A DNA stretch of 6,870 nt from Candidatus Bipolaricaulota bacterium (GTDB lineage: Bacteria; Bipolaricaulota; Bipolaricaulia; UBA7950; UBA9294). Shown here one piece after another: positions 1 to 4,667 of this stretch. The stretch is from assembly GCA_003979035.1 (NCBI GenBank), contig RXOA01000027.1:1-6870 (forward strand). The letters are read 5' to 3'. The position numbers were made by a program, and so were the translations under genes. The notes under the pieces are model-generated. The model was not told where the DNA came from and made no database searches. It saw nothing but the letters and a program-made list of their open reading frames with translations. Each line of letters starts with the position of its first letter. The stretch's first letter is position 1.

Positions 1-614
1 ATGCGGCGCTGTTCGCGTTCAACCTGATCGACCCCAGCACGATCGTCAAACAAGCGGCGGAGGCCGTGTTGCGCGTGCAAGTCGCGAGACGAAGCCTGGA
101 TGAGACGTTGACTCAGGAACGCGATGTGATCGGGATGGACACGATGGTCTCGCTGCAGGAACTCCTCGACCTCTACGGTGCGGGGATTGTTGTCGGCAAC
201 ATCCAACTGCAGGACGTCAAACCGCCCGCCGAGGTTGTCTCTGCGTTCGACAATGTCAACAGCGCCCGGCAGGATCAGCAGACGTTGATCAACCAGGCCG
301 AGGAGTATGCGCTGGACATCCTTCCCCGCATTCGTGGGCAGGCACAAGAAATCGCCAACCAAGCCGCGGCGTACAAACAGGAGCGGGTCAAACGCGCTGA
401 AGGAGAGGTCGCTCGTTTCCTCGAAATCCTCGCGAACTACCAGTTGGGTCAGGAGGTCACCCGGACCCGCATCTACATCGAAACGATGGAAGAGATCCTT
501 CCTGGGATCGACAAGATCATCCTGACGAGGGATGTGGCCGAAACCGGTGTGCTGAACTTCCTTGATCTTGGGGAACCGCTTGATTCGGCGACCACAGGAG
601 GTGATCCGGAATGA
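1..614 (+). CDS. hflK: HflK, FtsH-protease modulator subunit (5'-partial, C-terminal ~203 residues)
   Basis: The reading frame is already open at base 3 and ends at TGA 612-614. About 203 C-terminal residues are visible; family members usually have 330-400, so the start lies left of the window. The protein reads as the end of the SPFH (band 7) domain: a FNLIDP...A.EAVLR segment, the LDLYGAGIVVGNIQLQDVKPP strand region, then a long coiled-coil stretch containing AFDNVNSARQDQQTLINQAE and ANQAAAYKQERVKRAEGEV, and finally TRTRIYIETMEEIL. All are hallmarks of HflK. In characterised bacteria HflK pairs with HflC in a large periplasm-facing cage on the inner membrane that encloses FtsH and limits its access to membrane substrates. 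The hflC start codon overlaps the stop (ATGA), so the two are co-translated. The C-terminus is short and acidic (GGDPE). Family assignment is secure; the FtsH role is inferred from the family. Confidence 0.95.
   Translation, partial: AALFAFNLIDPSTIVKQAAEAVLRVQVARRSLDETLTQERDVIGMDTMVSLQELLDLYGAGIVVGNIQLQDVKPPAEVVSAFDNVNSARQDQQTLINQAEEYALDILPRIRGQAQEIANQAAAYKQERVKRAEGEVARFLEILANYQLGQEVTRTRIYIETMEEILPGIDKIILTRDVAETGVLNFLDLGEPLDSATTGGDPE
596..605 (+). promoter_or_regulatory. Shine-Dalgarno site of hflC
   Basis: AGGAGGTGAT is a full 10-base complement of the conserved 16S rRNA 3' end. It lies 5 bases before the hflC ATG at 611, inside the last codons of hflK. It fixes the hflC start and shows that this organism uses canonical SD-led initiation, which helps judge the other starts in the window. 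Confidence 0.9.
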
Positions 615-1471
615 GACAAGTCCTCATCTTCGCAGTCGCGATCGTGATCGCGGTAATCGGCTTCAATCTGTTCTCGTTCAGCGTCCACGAGACCCAGAAG
701 GCGGCGATCCTGCAGTTCGGAGAAATCGTTCGCATTGTCGAGCAGCCGGGATTGTATTTCAAGATCCCGTTCATTCAGAGTGTCACCTACTTGGACGACC
801 GCGTGCTGAACTACGATATCCAGCCGCGCGACATCTTGACTGCCGACCAGGAGCGACTCGTCATCGACAACTACGCCATCTGGCGCGTCGGCGATCCCCA
901 GAGGTTTATCGAAGCGACCCGGGGCAGCTTGTTGAGCGCGCAGAGCCGGATCGATGACATCGTCTATTCGGATCTCCGCAACATCCTTGCCGAGCACACC
1001 TTCAATGAAATCGTCTCCGAGAGCCGATTGGAGTACTTACAGGAAGTTACGACACGCAGTCGGGAGAAACTCGCGGAGTTCGGCATCGTGTTGATTGATG
1101 TCCAGATCAAGCGCGCCGATCTTCCTGAGGAGATCGAAGAGGCCGTCTTCGCACGGATGCGCTCGGAGCGAGAACGCATCGCCTCCCAGCTTCGGGCTGA
1201 AGGAGAGGAAGAGGCGAGGCGGATTACATCGACCGCGGACAAGGACGCGGAGATTATTCTTGCCGATGCGCGGCGGGAAGCGGAGATCGTAAAGGGCGAG
1301 GGCGATGCGGATGCGCTGGAGATCTACGCCAACGCCTACAACCAGGATCCGGAGTTCTATCGATTCTGGCGCACGTTGGAGTCGTACGGAACGGCACTCG
1401 ACGGCGCAACGAGGATCGTCTTGTCGACCGGCTCCGACTACTTGCGGTTCATCGAGGGAATGGACGAGTAG
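611..1471 (+). CDS. hflC: HflC, FtsH-protease modulator subunit
   Basis: This is a complete 286-residue SPFH protein, close to the usual HflC length. Residues about 4-24 form a single N-terminal membrane anchor with an almost uncharged core (VLIFAVAIVIAVIGFNLF). The SPFH domain follows: VHETQKAAILQFGEIVR, then QPGLYFKIPF at 46-54, and IKRADLPEE at 166-174, the typical HflC signature. A charged helical region (ARMRSERERIASQLRAEGEEEA) leads into VKGEGDADALEIYANAY and DPEFYRFWRTLESY at 246-259, both characteristic of the HflC C-terminus. The start is fixed by the SD at 596-605 and by the ATGA overlap with hflK, so stoichiometric co-translation with HflK is likely. The predicted role, by family, is assembly with HflK into a membrane cage that regulates FtsH. 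No gene follows on the same strand for several hundred bases, so hflKC probably ends the operon. Confidence 0.96.
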   Translation: MRQVLIFAVAIVIAVIGFNLFSFSVHETQKAAILQFGEIVRIVEQPGLYFKIPFIQSVTYLDDRVLNYDIQPRDILTADQERLVIDNYAIWRVGDPQRFIEATRGSLLSAQSRIDDIVYSDLRNILAEHTFNEIVSESRLEYLQEVTTRSREKLAEFGIVLIDVQIKRADLPEEIEEAVFARMRSERERIASQLRAEGEEEARRITSTADKDAEIILADARREAEIVKGEGDADALEIYANAYNQDPEFYRFWRTLESYGTALDGATRIVLSTGSDYLRFIEGMDE

Positions 1472-1518
1472 CGCCCCTGCTCTTGTGCGACAGTGGCCCC
1501 TTTCGACGGCTGTTCATT

Positions 1519-1569
1519 CGGAGGTTCGATCCTCCGGCGGTGTTCTCCGCCAAACGGTGGAGAACACCG
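1519..1569 (+). terminator. Tandem hairpins after hflC, possible transcription end
   Basis: Two hairpins lie back to back 48-98 bases after the hflC stop. The first is CGGAGG (1519-1524) with CCTCCG (1531-1536) around the loop TTCGAT. The second is a perfect 11-bp inverted repeat, CGGTGTTCTCC (1538-1548) with GGAGAACACCG (1559-1569), extended inward by a G-T wobble and two C-G pairs to a 4-base AAAC loop. The second is followed only by TTTGCC, which is weak for an intrinsic terminator. The position supports ending hflKC transcription, but a folded RNA element or protein site is equally possible. Confidence 0.4.
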
Positions 1570-1864
1570 TTTGCCTTCGTCGTCGCGGAACGTGGAACGA
1601 TGCGCAGGGAGCTGTGATGGGATCCAATTGCCTTTGTCGATAGCCTCTTCGTGGATCCGCGCTGTGCCGGCATGAACGCCGCGATGCATGACTGGGCGCG
1701 TTGATGATTTGCCCCGACTTCCCGAGGGAGGCCGGGCAGTCTCTTGGGCCGCCTCCGACAATCCTGACGCCCGTCTCCCCAGAACGCCGCAACGCGTTGT
1801 CGATCGTAGAGATCCTGGAAATCCTCTCCATCTGATTGCCGATCGCGGTCCTTCGAATCCGATC

Positions 1865-1910
1865 AGTCCTCCTCCGATTCGCGGTGTTCCGAGTCGGAAT
1901 GGTGAGGACT
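1865..1910 (+). repeat. Composite inverted repeat (two-segment hairpin)
   Basis: The outer stem is AGTCCTC (1865-1871) with GAGGACT (1904-1910), a perfect 7 bp. The inner stem is TCCGATTCG (1873-1881) with CGAGTCGGA (1890-1898), 9 bp with one T-G wobble, around an 8-base loop. A wobble instead of a mismatch is more natural in RNA than in a DNA-binding site. A competing stem, GTCGGA (1893-1898) with TCCGAC (1910-1915), would disrupt both the inner and outer stems. The element lies in non-coding DNA about 320 bases before the LRR gene. Confidence 0.5.
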
Positions 1911-1921
1911 CCGACCCAATG

Positions 1922-1975
1922 GTGGAGAACCGGGCGGATCGCTCGGTGCTCCACTTGCGCCTGCAGGTTCTCCGC
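1922..1975 (+). repeat. Inverted repeat with two mutually exclusive pairings
   Basis: GTGGAGAACC at 1922-1931 can pair downstream in two ways. One uses GTGGAG (1922-1927) with CTCCAC (1949-1954), then an A/G mismatch and ACCG (1929-1932) with CGGT (1944-1947). The other pairs it with GGTTCTCCGC (1966-1975), with 8 perfect base pairs plus a wobble and one more pair. The two folds exclude each other. The arms share 9-10-base words with the hairpin at 1538-1569, but in reversed order. Confidence 0.45.
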
Positions 1976-1995
1976 ACAAGCCCTACGGCGCTTGC

Positions 1996-2021
1996 CGATC
2001 GTGGACCGATTCGTCCGATCG
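1996..2021 (+). repeat. Hairpin just before the small ORF, related to 1841-1864
   Basis: CGATC (1996-2000) pairs with GATCG (2017-2021). After a 2-base bulge, GGAC (2003-2006) pairs with GTCC (2013-2016), leaving a 6-base loop. A similar arrangement, GATC, two bases, GG, loop, CC, GATC, occurs at 1841-1864, and both follow the shared word TTGCCGATCG. It ends a few bases before the purine-rich stretch preceding the ATG at 2032, so if transcribed it would sit beside that possible ribosome binding site. Confidence 0.35.
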
Positions 2022-2031
2022 AGAGGGGGCC

Positions 2032-2157
2032 ATGAGGTGGAGTCCTTCGTTGATGTTGGTGTTTGCGGCCGGCATCGTTGTAGTTAGGCAAGATCCGGGC
2101 ATCCGGCAAGGTTGCCTTTCCCCGCCGTCGTCCCGTCTAATGATCGAGCGCAGATGA
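2032..2157 (+). CDS. Possible small exported peptide (41 residues) or remnant of a secreted-protein gene
   Basis: ATG 2032 follows a purine-rich GAGAGGGGG stretch at 2021-2029 that could act as an SD, and opens a 41-codon frame ending at TGA 2155-2157. The first 18 residues, MRWSPSLMLVFAAGIVVV, look like a signal peptide: one positive charge, then an unbroken hydrophobic core. The rest (RQDPGIRQGCLSPPSSRLMIERR) has no recognisable domain. The N-terminus resembles that of the LRR protein downstream, which has LMLVACSVAVVGQ where this has LMLVFAAGIVVVRQ. It could therefore be a real short exported peptide, a leader ORF, or the broken 5' end of a related secreted-protein gene. It is in a different frame from the LRR gene. 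A possible promoter lies within its 3' half, which argues against a functional gene if that promoter is real. Confidence 0.35.
   Translation: MRWSPSLMLVFAAGIVVVRQDPGIRQGCLSPPSSRLMIERR
2112..2141 (+). promoter_or_regulatory. Possible sigma-70-type promoter of the LRR gene
   Basis: A -35-like TTGCCT (2112-2117) and a -10-like TCTAAT (2136-2141, one mismatch to TATAAT) are separated by 18 bases. Transcription would start near 2148, giving a leader of roughly 50 bases before the GTG at 2195. The -35 box is also the right arm of a 6-bp inverted repeat, AGGCAA (2086-2091) with TTGCCT, so the match could instead reflect that structure. No other convincing promoter is visible just upstream of the gene. 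Confidence 0.35.
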
Positions 2158-2181
2158 CGATCGTGTCGAGTCGGGATCCAC

Positions 2182-2189
2182 GGAGGTGA
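2182..2189 (+). promoter_or_regulatory. Shine-Dalgarno site that decides the LRR gene start
   Basis: GGAGGTGA is an almost complete anti-SD match, 5 bases before GTG 2195, the same spacing as at hflC. It covers the upstream in-frame GTG at 2186, so that codon cannot be the start. A weaker AGGAAG at 2221-2226 precedes the alternative ATG at 2231. Confidence 0.7.
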
Positions 2190-2194
2190 GTGTC

Positions 2195-3496
2195 GTGTTG
2201 CAGCGTAGGTGCTGGATTGTAGGAAGCCGCATGTCGATGAGGGTCTGTGTCGCCCTCATGCTGGTTGCCTGTTCGGTTGCCGTAGTCGGGCAGGAGACCG
2301 TTCGATTCTCGGATCGGAATCTCGAGGAGGCCGTTCGCGAAGCGATCTTCAAGCCTTCGGGGACGCTTTACGAGTACGACGTCTCGTGGCTGACCCATTT
2401 GAACGCTGACGGGCGCGGTATCTCCGATCTCGGGGGATTGGCGAACTGCTCGTCATTGACGACAGTTGACTTTTCGGGGAACGGCATCGGGTCGATCAGC
2501 GAGCTGGGCCAGCTCGAGTACCTTCATGAGGCGTACCTTGCCGAGAACAACATCTCCAGCGTCTCTTCCCTGCGCGGGCTCGATCATCTCGAGAAGCTCG
2601 TGCTCGATGACAATCCGGTCACCGACATCGGACCGCTCGAGGATGTCATCACGCTGGAAGTGCTGCGGCTGCAGGACTGCGACATTTCCTCGCTGGAGCC
2701 GCTCCGCGGATTGACGTTCCTGAAACATCTGGCGGTAAGTTGCCAGGCAGGCACGGATCTCTCACCGCTTCAAGCCCTGACCGAGCTGGAATCGCTCGAT
2801 GTGGAGGCGGACAGCCCGCTGGATCTTGCCGTGCTTGGTCGGATGGAAGGGCTCAGGGTTCTGGGGCTTTCGTCCACGAGCGTCTCGGATTTTACGCCAC
2901 TCCGCTTCCTGGAGGATCTGGAGAGCGTCTACCTTCGCGATGTGGATGGACTCGATGCCCGGATCGAGCAGCTACTTGACGCGCGGCCGGACCTGCTTTC
3001 CCTAGGCCTTAAGAACCTGTCGTTCAATCGATTCACGGCTCTCGTCGAATTCGAAAACCTCGAATCGCTCATGTTGGCGGATGTGGGCTTCACGGATCTA
3101 GGGATCCTCGTTGAGTTTCACCATCTCGAAGTGCTTGACTTGAGCGGGAATGGGCTTTCGGGGATTGGCCTGCTCGCTGAACTTCGTGGGATTCGGACGT
3201 TGGATCTCTCGGACAATGAGGTCCAGAGTCTTCAGGCGGTGGAACCCTTGACCACGCTGCGCGAGCTCGACATCAGCGGGAATCCAACAACGAGCATCGA
3301 GCCATTGTGGCAGATGCGGAATCTGGAAGTGCTCCGCATGGCATCCACCGACGTCAGCGACATTGCCGTCTTGCTTCGTCTTACCCAGCTTGACTACGTG
3401 GATCTGCGCGACACACCGATCAGCAGCTCTGCCGGGTCGGCTGCGGTGTCGGTGATCGAAACCCTTGAGCAACGTGGCGTGCAGGTCGAACGATAG
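2195..3496 (+). CDS. Secreted leucine-rich-repeat protein (internalin-type 22-residue repeats)
   Basis: 433 residues from GTG 2195; ATG 2231 would give 421. The N-terminus is basic (LQRRCW...SRMSMR), then hydrophobic to about residue 32 (VCVALMLVACSVAVVG|Q), so it is a signal peptide. An LVAC tetrapeptide resembles a lipobox, but hydrophobic residues continue past it, so plain Sec secretion looks likelier. Residues about 38-75 (VRFSDRNLEEAVREAI...LTHLNADGRGISDL) are the cap that usually precedes LRRs in exported bacterial proteins. About 14 repeats follow to residue ~408 with a 22-residue period, of the type LExLxLxxNxxxxIxPLxxLxx, for example LEVLDLSGNGLSGIGLLAEL. One repeat near 242-276 is longer and irregular. 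The end (VSVIETLEQRGVQVER) is the usual C-cap. There is no membrane anchor or sorting motif. LRR solenoids bind proteins or glycans, but no ligand can be inferred. An exported protein gene follows about 60 bases downstream and may be co-transcribed. Confidence 0.9.
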   Translation: MLQRRCWIVGSRMSMRVCVALMLVACSVAVVGQETVRFSDRNLEEAVREAIFKPSGTLYEYDVSWLTHLNADGRGISDLGGLANCSSLTTVDFSGNGIGSISELGQLEYLHEAYLAENNISSVSSLRGLDHLEKLVLDDNPVTDIGPLEDVITLEVLRLQDCDISSLEPLRGLTFLKHLAVSCQAGTDLSPLQALTELESLDVEADSPLDLAVLGRMEGLRVLGLSSTSVSDFTPLRFLEDLESVYLRDVDGLDARIEQLLDARPDLLSLGLKNLSFNRFTALVEFENLESLMLADVGFTDLGILVEFHHLEVLDLSGNGLSGIGLLAELRGIRTLDLSDNEVQSLQAVEPLTTLRELDISGNPTTSIEPLWQMRNLEVLRMASTDVSDIAVLLRLTQLDYVDLRDTPISSSAGSAAVSVIETLEQRGVQVER

Positions 3497-3556
3497 GGGG
3501 TGGCCTCGGCCGCGCGGAAGGGGGATAGGACGGCTCCTGATAGATGGGTGACGATG

Positions 3557-4261
3557 ATGAAGGCAGCGTGGCTTGCGTTGGCAGTGATCTGCATCGTTTC
3601 GTTTGGCGCGTTGGCGCACAAGCCCATCGCGATCGGAGAAACGTATCCATCGCGCGATGAAGCGGTGCAAGTCACGAACATGGACGTATCGCAGGTGATC
3701 TACACCGAGATCTCTCCGGAGTCTCCGCAGAGCTGGATCTTCGTGGAGACGGAAGGGGCATTCGACCTGTATGTCTCGCTGGGCGTCCCATGGATCGAAC
3801 GACTCACGGGATTTCGCCCCGGCATGGTGATCATCGGCCCGGGTCTTCCAGCGATCGATCTTTCCGGGCCGCTCGAGATCCCCAATGGCTCAGGGGCGGT
3901 GTTCCTTCGGACGGCGTCGATCCCCGCCCCCGAGATCTTTCACGAGCCATTTACGGGGACGGACTCGTGGATTTTGCTCCAACAGACGGTGAACCTTCCT
4001 CAGGCAGGCCGGTATGATATTGTGGCGCTCTCGTCCTCAGACGTCGAGACAACGAAGCCCGAGTCGGGCAAACTGTGGATCGCGGTTGGTCGACGCGAGC
4101 AATTCGGAGTGCGCGACATCCTGAGTCTTCCGAGTGTGATCAGAGATGTCCGCGCTTTCCATGAGCTGCCGCCAAGGATTTCGACGTCCGGATGGATCCG
4201 GTTTGCCATGATCGCGGCGATCGCCGGACTGACCATCTGGGCAATCACGCGGAATCTCTAG
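3557..4261 (+). CDS. Exported protein with C-terminal membrane anchor, function unknown
   Basis: 234 residues from ATG 3557, with GGGTGA (3546-3551) 5 bases before it. ATG 3554 adds one Met; GTG 3500 would add 19 residues before the signal peptide and is less likely. Residues 1-20 (MKAAWLALAVICIVSFGALA) are a clear signal peptide, with cleavage expected after ALA. The exported part, about 21-205, is rich in predicted beta strands and includes IIGPGLP (92-98), EPFTGT (130-135), GRYDIVAL (151-158) and LWIAVGRREQFGVRDIL (173-189). A single membrane helix, about 213-229, with a short basic tail (RNL) ends the protein, so most of it should face outward. I recall similar proteins (AHKP start, GPGLP, EPFTGT, then a C-terminal helix) in several uncultured lineages, without a known function; that is memory, not a search. 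It lies 60 bases after the LRR gene on the same strand, so a shared transcript and surface role are plausible but unproven. Confidence 0.82.
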   Translation: MKAAWLALAVICIVSFGALAHKPIAIGETYPSRDEAVQVTNMDVSQVIYTEISPESPQSWIFVETEGAFDLYVSLGVPWIERLTGFRPGMVIIGPGLPAIDLSGPLEIPNGSGAVFLRTASIPAPEIFHEPFTGTDSWILLQQTVNLPQAGRYDIVALSSSDVETTKPESGKLWIAVGRREQFGVRDILSLPSVIRDVRAFHELPPRISTSGWIRFAMIAAIAGLTIWAITRNL

Positions 4262-4380
4262 CCAATTGGGATTGTGGAGTCACGCGTTGGGACGATGTGA
4301 TCGCCGCCGTCTGTTCGCGATCCACAGCAGGGATTCGACTTCGGTCCTTTGCGCTCCAGTTCGAACCTGGCGTGTCGTCG

Positions 4381-4408
4381 CGATCAGCGATCAGCGATCA
4401 GCGATGAG
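4381..4408 (+). repeat. Tandem heptamer repeat, four units
   Basis: Three perfect copies of CGATCAG (4381-4387, 4388-4394, 4395-4401) are followed by a variant, CGATGAG (4402-4408). The variant unit forms most of the left arm of the hairpin that follows. The total is 28 bases in non-coding DNA, about 120 bases after the exported-protein stop codon. Such short arrays can change copy number by slippage; whether this one does is unknown. Confidence 0.85.
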
Positions 4409-4439
4409 CCGGGACGACGCGCGTTCACAACGGCTCATC
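4403..4439 (+). terminator. Perfect 9-bp hairpin, possible transcription end
   Basis: GATGAGCCG (4403-4411) pairs perfectly with CGGCTCATC (4431-4439) around a 19-base loop. It is 142 bases after the stop of the exported-protein gene and 229 before the next start, a reasonable place for the LRR operon to end. There is no T-run after it (TTGTCG), and the loop is long, so a rho-independent terminator is only one option. A regulator site or RNA processing element would also fit. Confidence 0.35.
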
Positions 4440-4548
4440 TTGTCGATGTGCGAGATCTGCCGTGATCGGTGGTGGGGGCTGTCGCCCGTGCCGTGAGGGC
4501 CATACGTCGAATGGACAAAGTCGAGCGCGTTGATCGAGAAGGAAAGAC

Positions 4549-4577
4549 TTGCGGGCCGTCCACCGAATCGGTATGTT
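4549..4577 (+). promoter_or_regulatory. Weak promoter-like pair before the LemA operon
   Basis: TTGCGG (4549-4554) and TATGTT (4572-4577) are spaced by 17 bases. Transcription would begin around 4584, about 85 bases before ATG 4668. The -35 matches the consensus at only three positions, so this is a suggestion based on spacing and on the need for a promoter somewhere in this gap. Confidence 0.22.
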
Positions 4578-4667
4578 GCCGGGCGGGCTCGGAGCGATCA
4601 GCGGCTCTCAATGGCCGGCAGCCCTAGGCGGAACGCCGACGGAGGAAACCAAGAGTGGGGGGGAGAG

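Larger units (their letters stand above)
1472..2031. other. Non-coding, inverted-repeat-rich region between hflC and the small ORF
   Basis: I find no credible conventional gene here. The open frames on both strands overlap one another, give Arg/Pro/Ser-rich translations without a recognisable domain, and lack SD sites. What it does hold is many inverted repeats: the tandem hairpins at 1519-1569, a composite hairpin at 1865-1910, competing pairings of 1922-1931 with 1944-1954 or 1966-1975, and a hairpin at 1996-2021. It also holds repeated words: GGTGGAGAAC at 1556 and 1921, GTTCTCCGC at 1542 and 1967, TTGCCGATCG at 1836 and 1992. This could be a structured RNA, a decayed small mobile element, or degenerate repeat DNA. 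The sequence alone does not decide. Confidence 0.6.
4262..4667. other. Non-coding stretch between the exported protein and the LemA pair
   Basis: Short open frames here lack SD sites and recognisable content. It contains a heptamer tandem repeat (4381-4408), a perfect 9-bp hairpin (4403-4439), a small GGGC-TGTC-GCCC hairpin around 4470, a weak promoter-like pair (4549-4577) and a run of seven G just before the next start. The frame of the following gene stays open upstream to TTG 4530, but that extension is polar, lacks a suitable SD and would bury the membrane helix, so I treat it as non-coding. Confidence 0.6.

Noticed and set aside
473..997. 174-codon minus-strand frame across hflK/hflC
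   Set aside because: Antisense shadow of two well-supported genes.
1520..1553. GGAGGTTCGATCCTCC followed by TTCTCCGCCA, resembling the T-arm and 3' end of a serine tRNA
   Set aside because: The loop has 6 rather than 7 bases when fully paired. The matching 5' acceptor arm (GGAGAAC) is downstream, not upstream, and no D-arm or anticodon arm is present.
1690..1705. MHDWAR-coding start at 1685, reminiscent of a DUF4058-type N-terminus
   Set aside because: The frame stops after six codons, and no other trace of that family follows in any frame I read.
1704..1835. 43-codon plus-strand ORF ending in SIVEILEILSI
   Set aside because: The end looks protein-like, but there is no SD before ATG 1704 and nothing recognisable; too weak to annotate.
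1688..2035. Plus-strand 115-codon frame in the same gap
   Set aside because: Low-complexity Arg/Pro/Asp composition without a hydrophobic core, no ribosome binding site, and it runs straight through several inverted repeats.
1438..2109. Long minus-strand open frame of 223 codons over the hflC-LRR gap, and a 146-codon minus frame within it
   Set aside because: The translation is Arg/Ser/Pro-rich with no domain, there is no SD, and competing frames are open on the other strand. It fits chance openness in GC-rich DNA.
2261..2275. LVAC tetrapeptide in the LRR protein as a lipoprotein lipobox
   Set aside because: The hydrophobic stretch continues after the Cys (SVAVVG) and the core before it is short, so ordinary signal peptidase cleavage near VVG|Q is likelier. 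Not excluded.
3098..3670. 190-codon minus-strand frame across the end of the LRR gene
   Set aside because: Antisense shadow of the repeat-coding strand; no domain and no start signal.
4355..4378. CCAGTTCGAACCTGG, a good tRNA T-arm lookalike
   Set aside because: No acceptor, D or anticodon arm can be built around it, and no CCA follows.
4530..4667. Upstream TTG start for the LemA partner protein (46 extra residues)
   Set aside because: The extension is polar with no SD, and would place the obvious N-terminal membrane helix internally; ATG 4668 is better.
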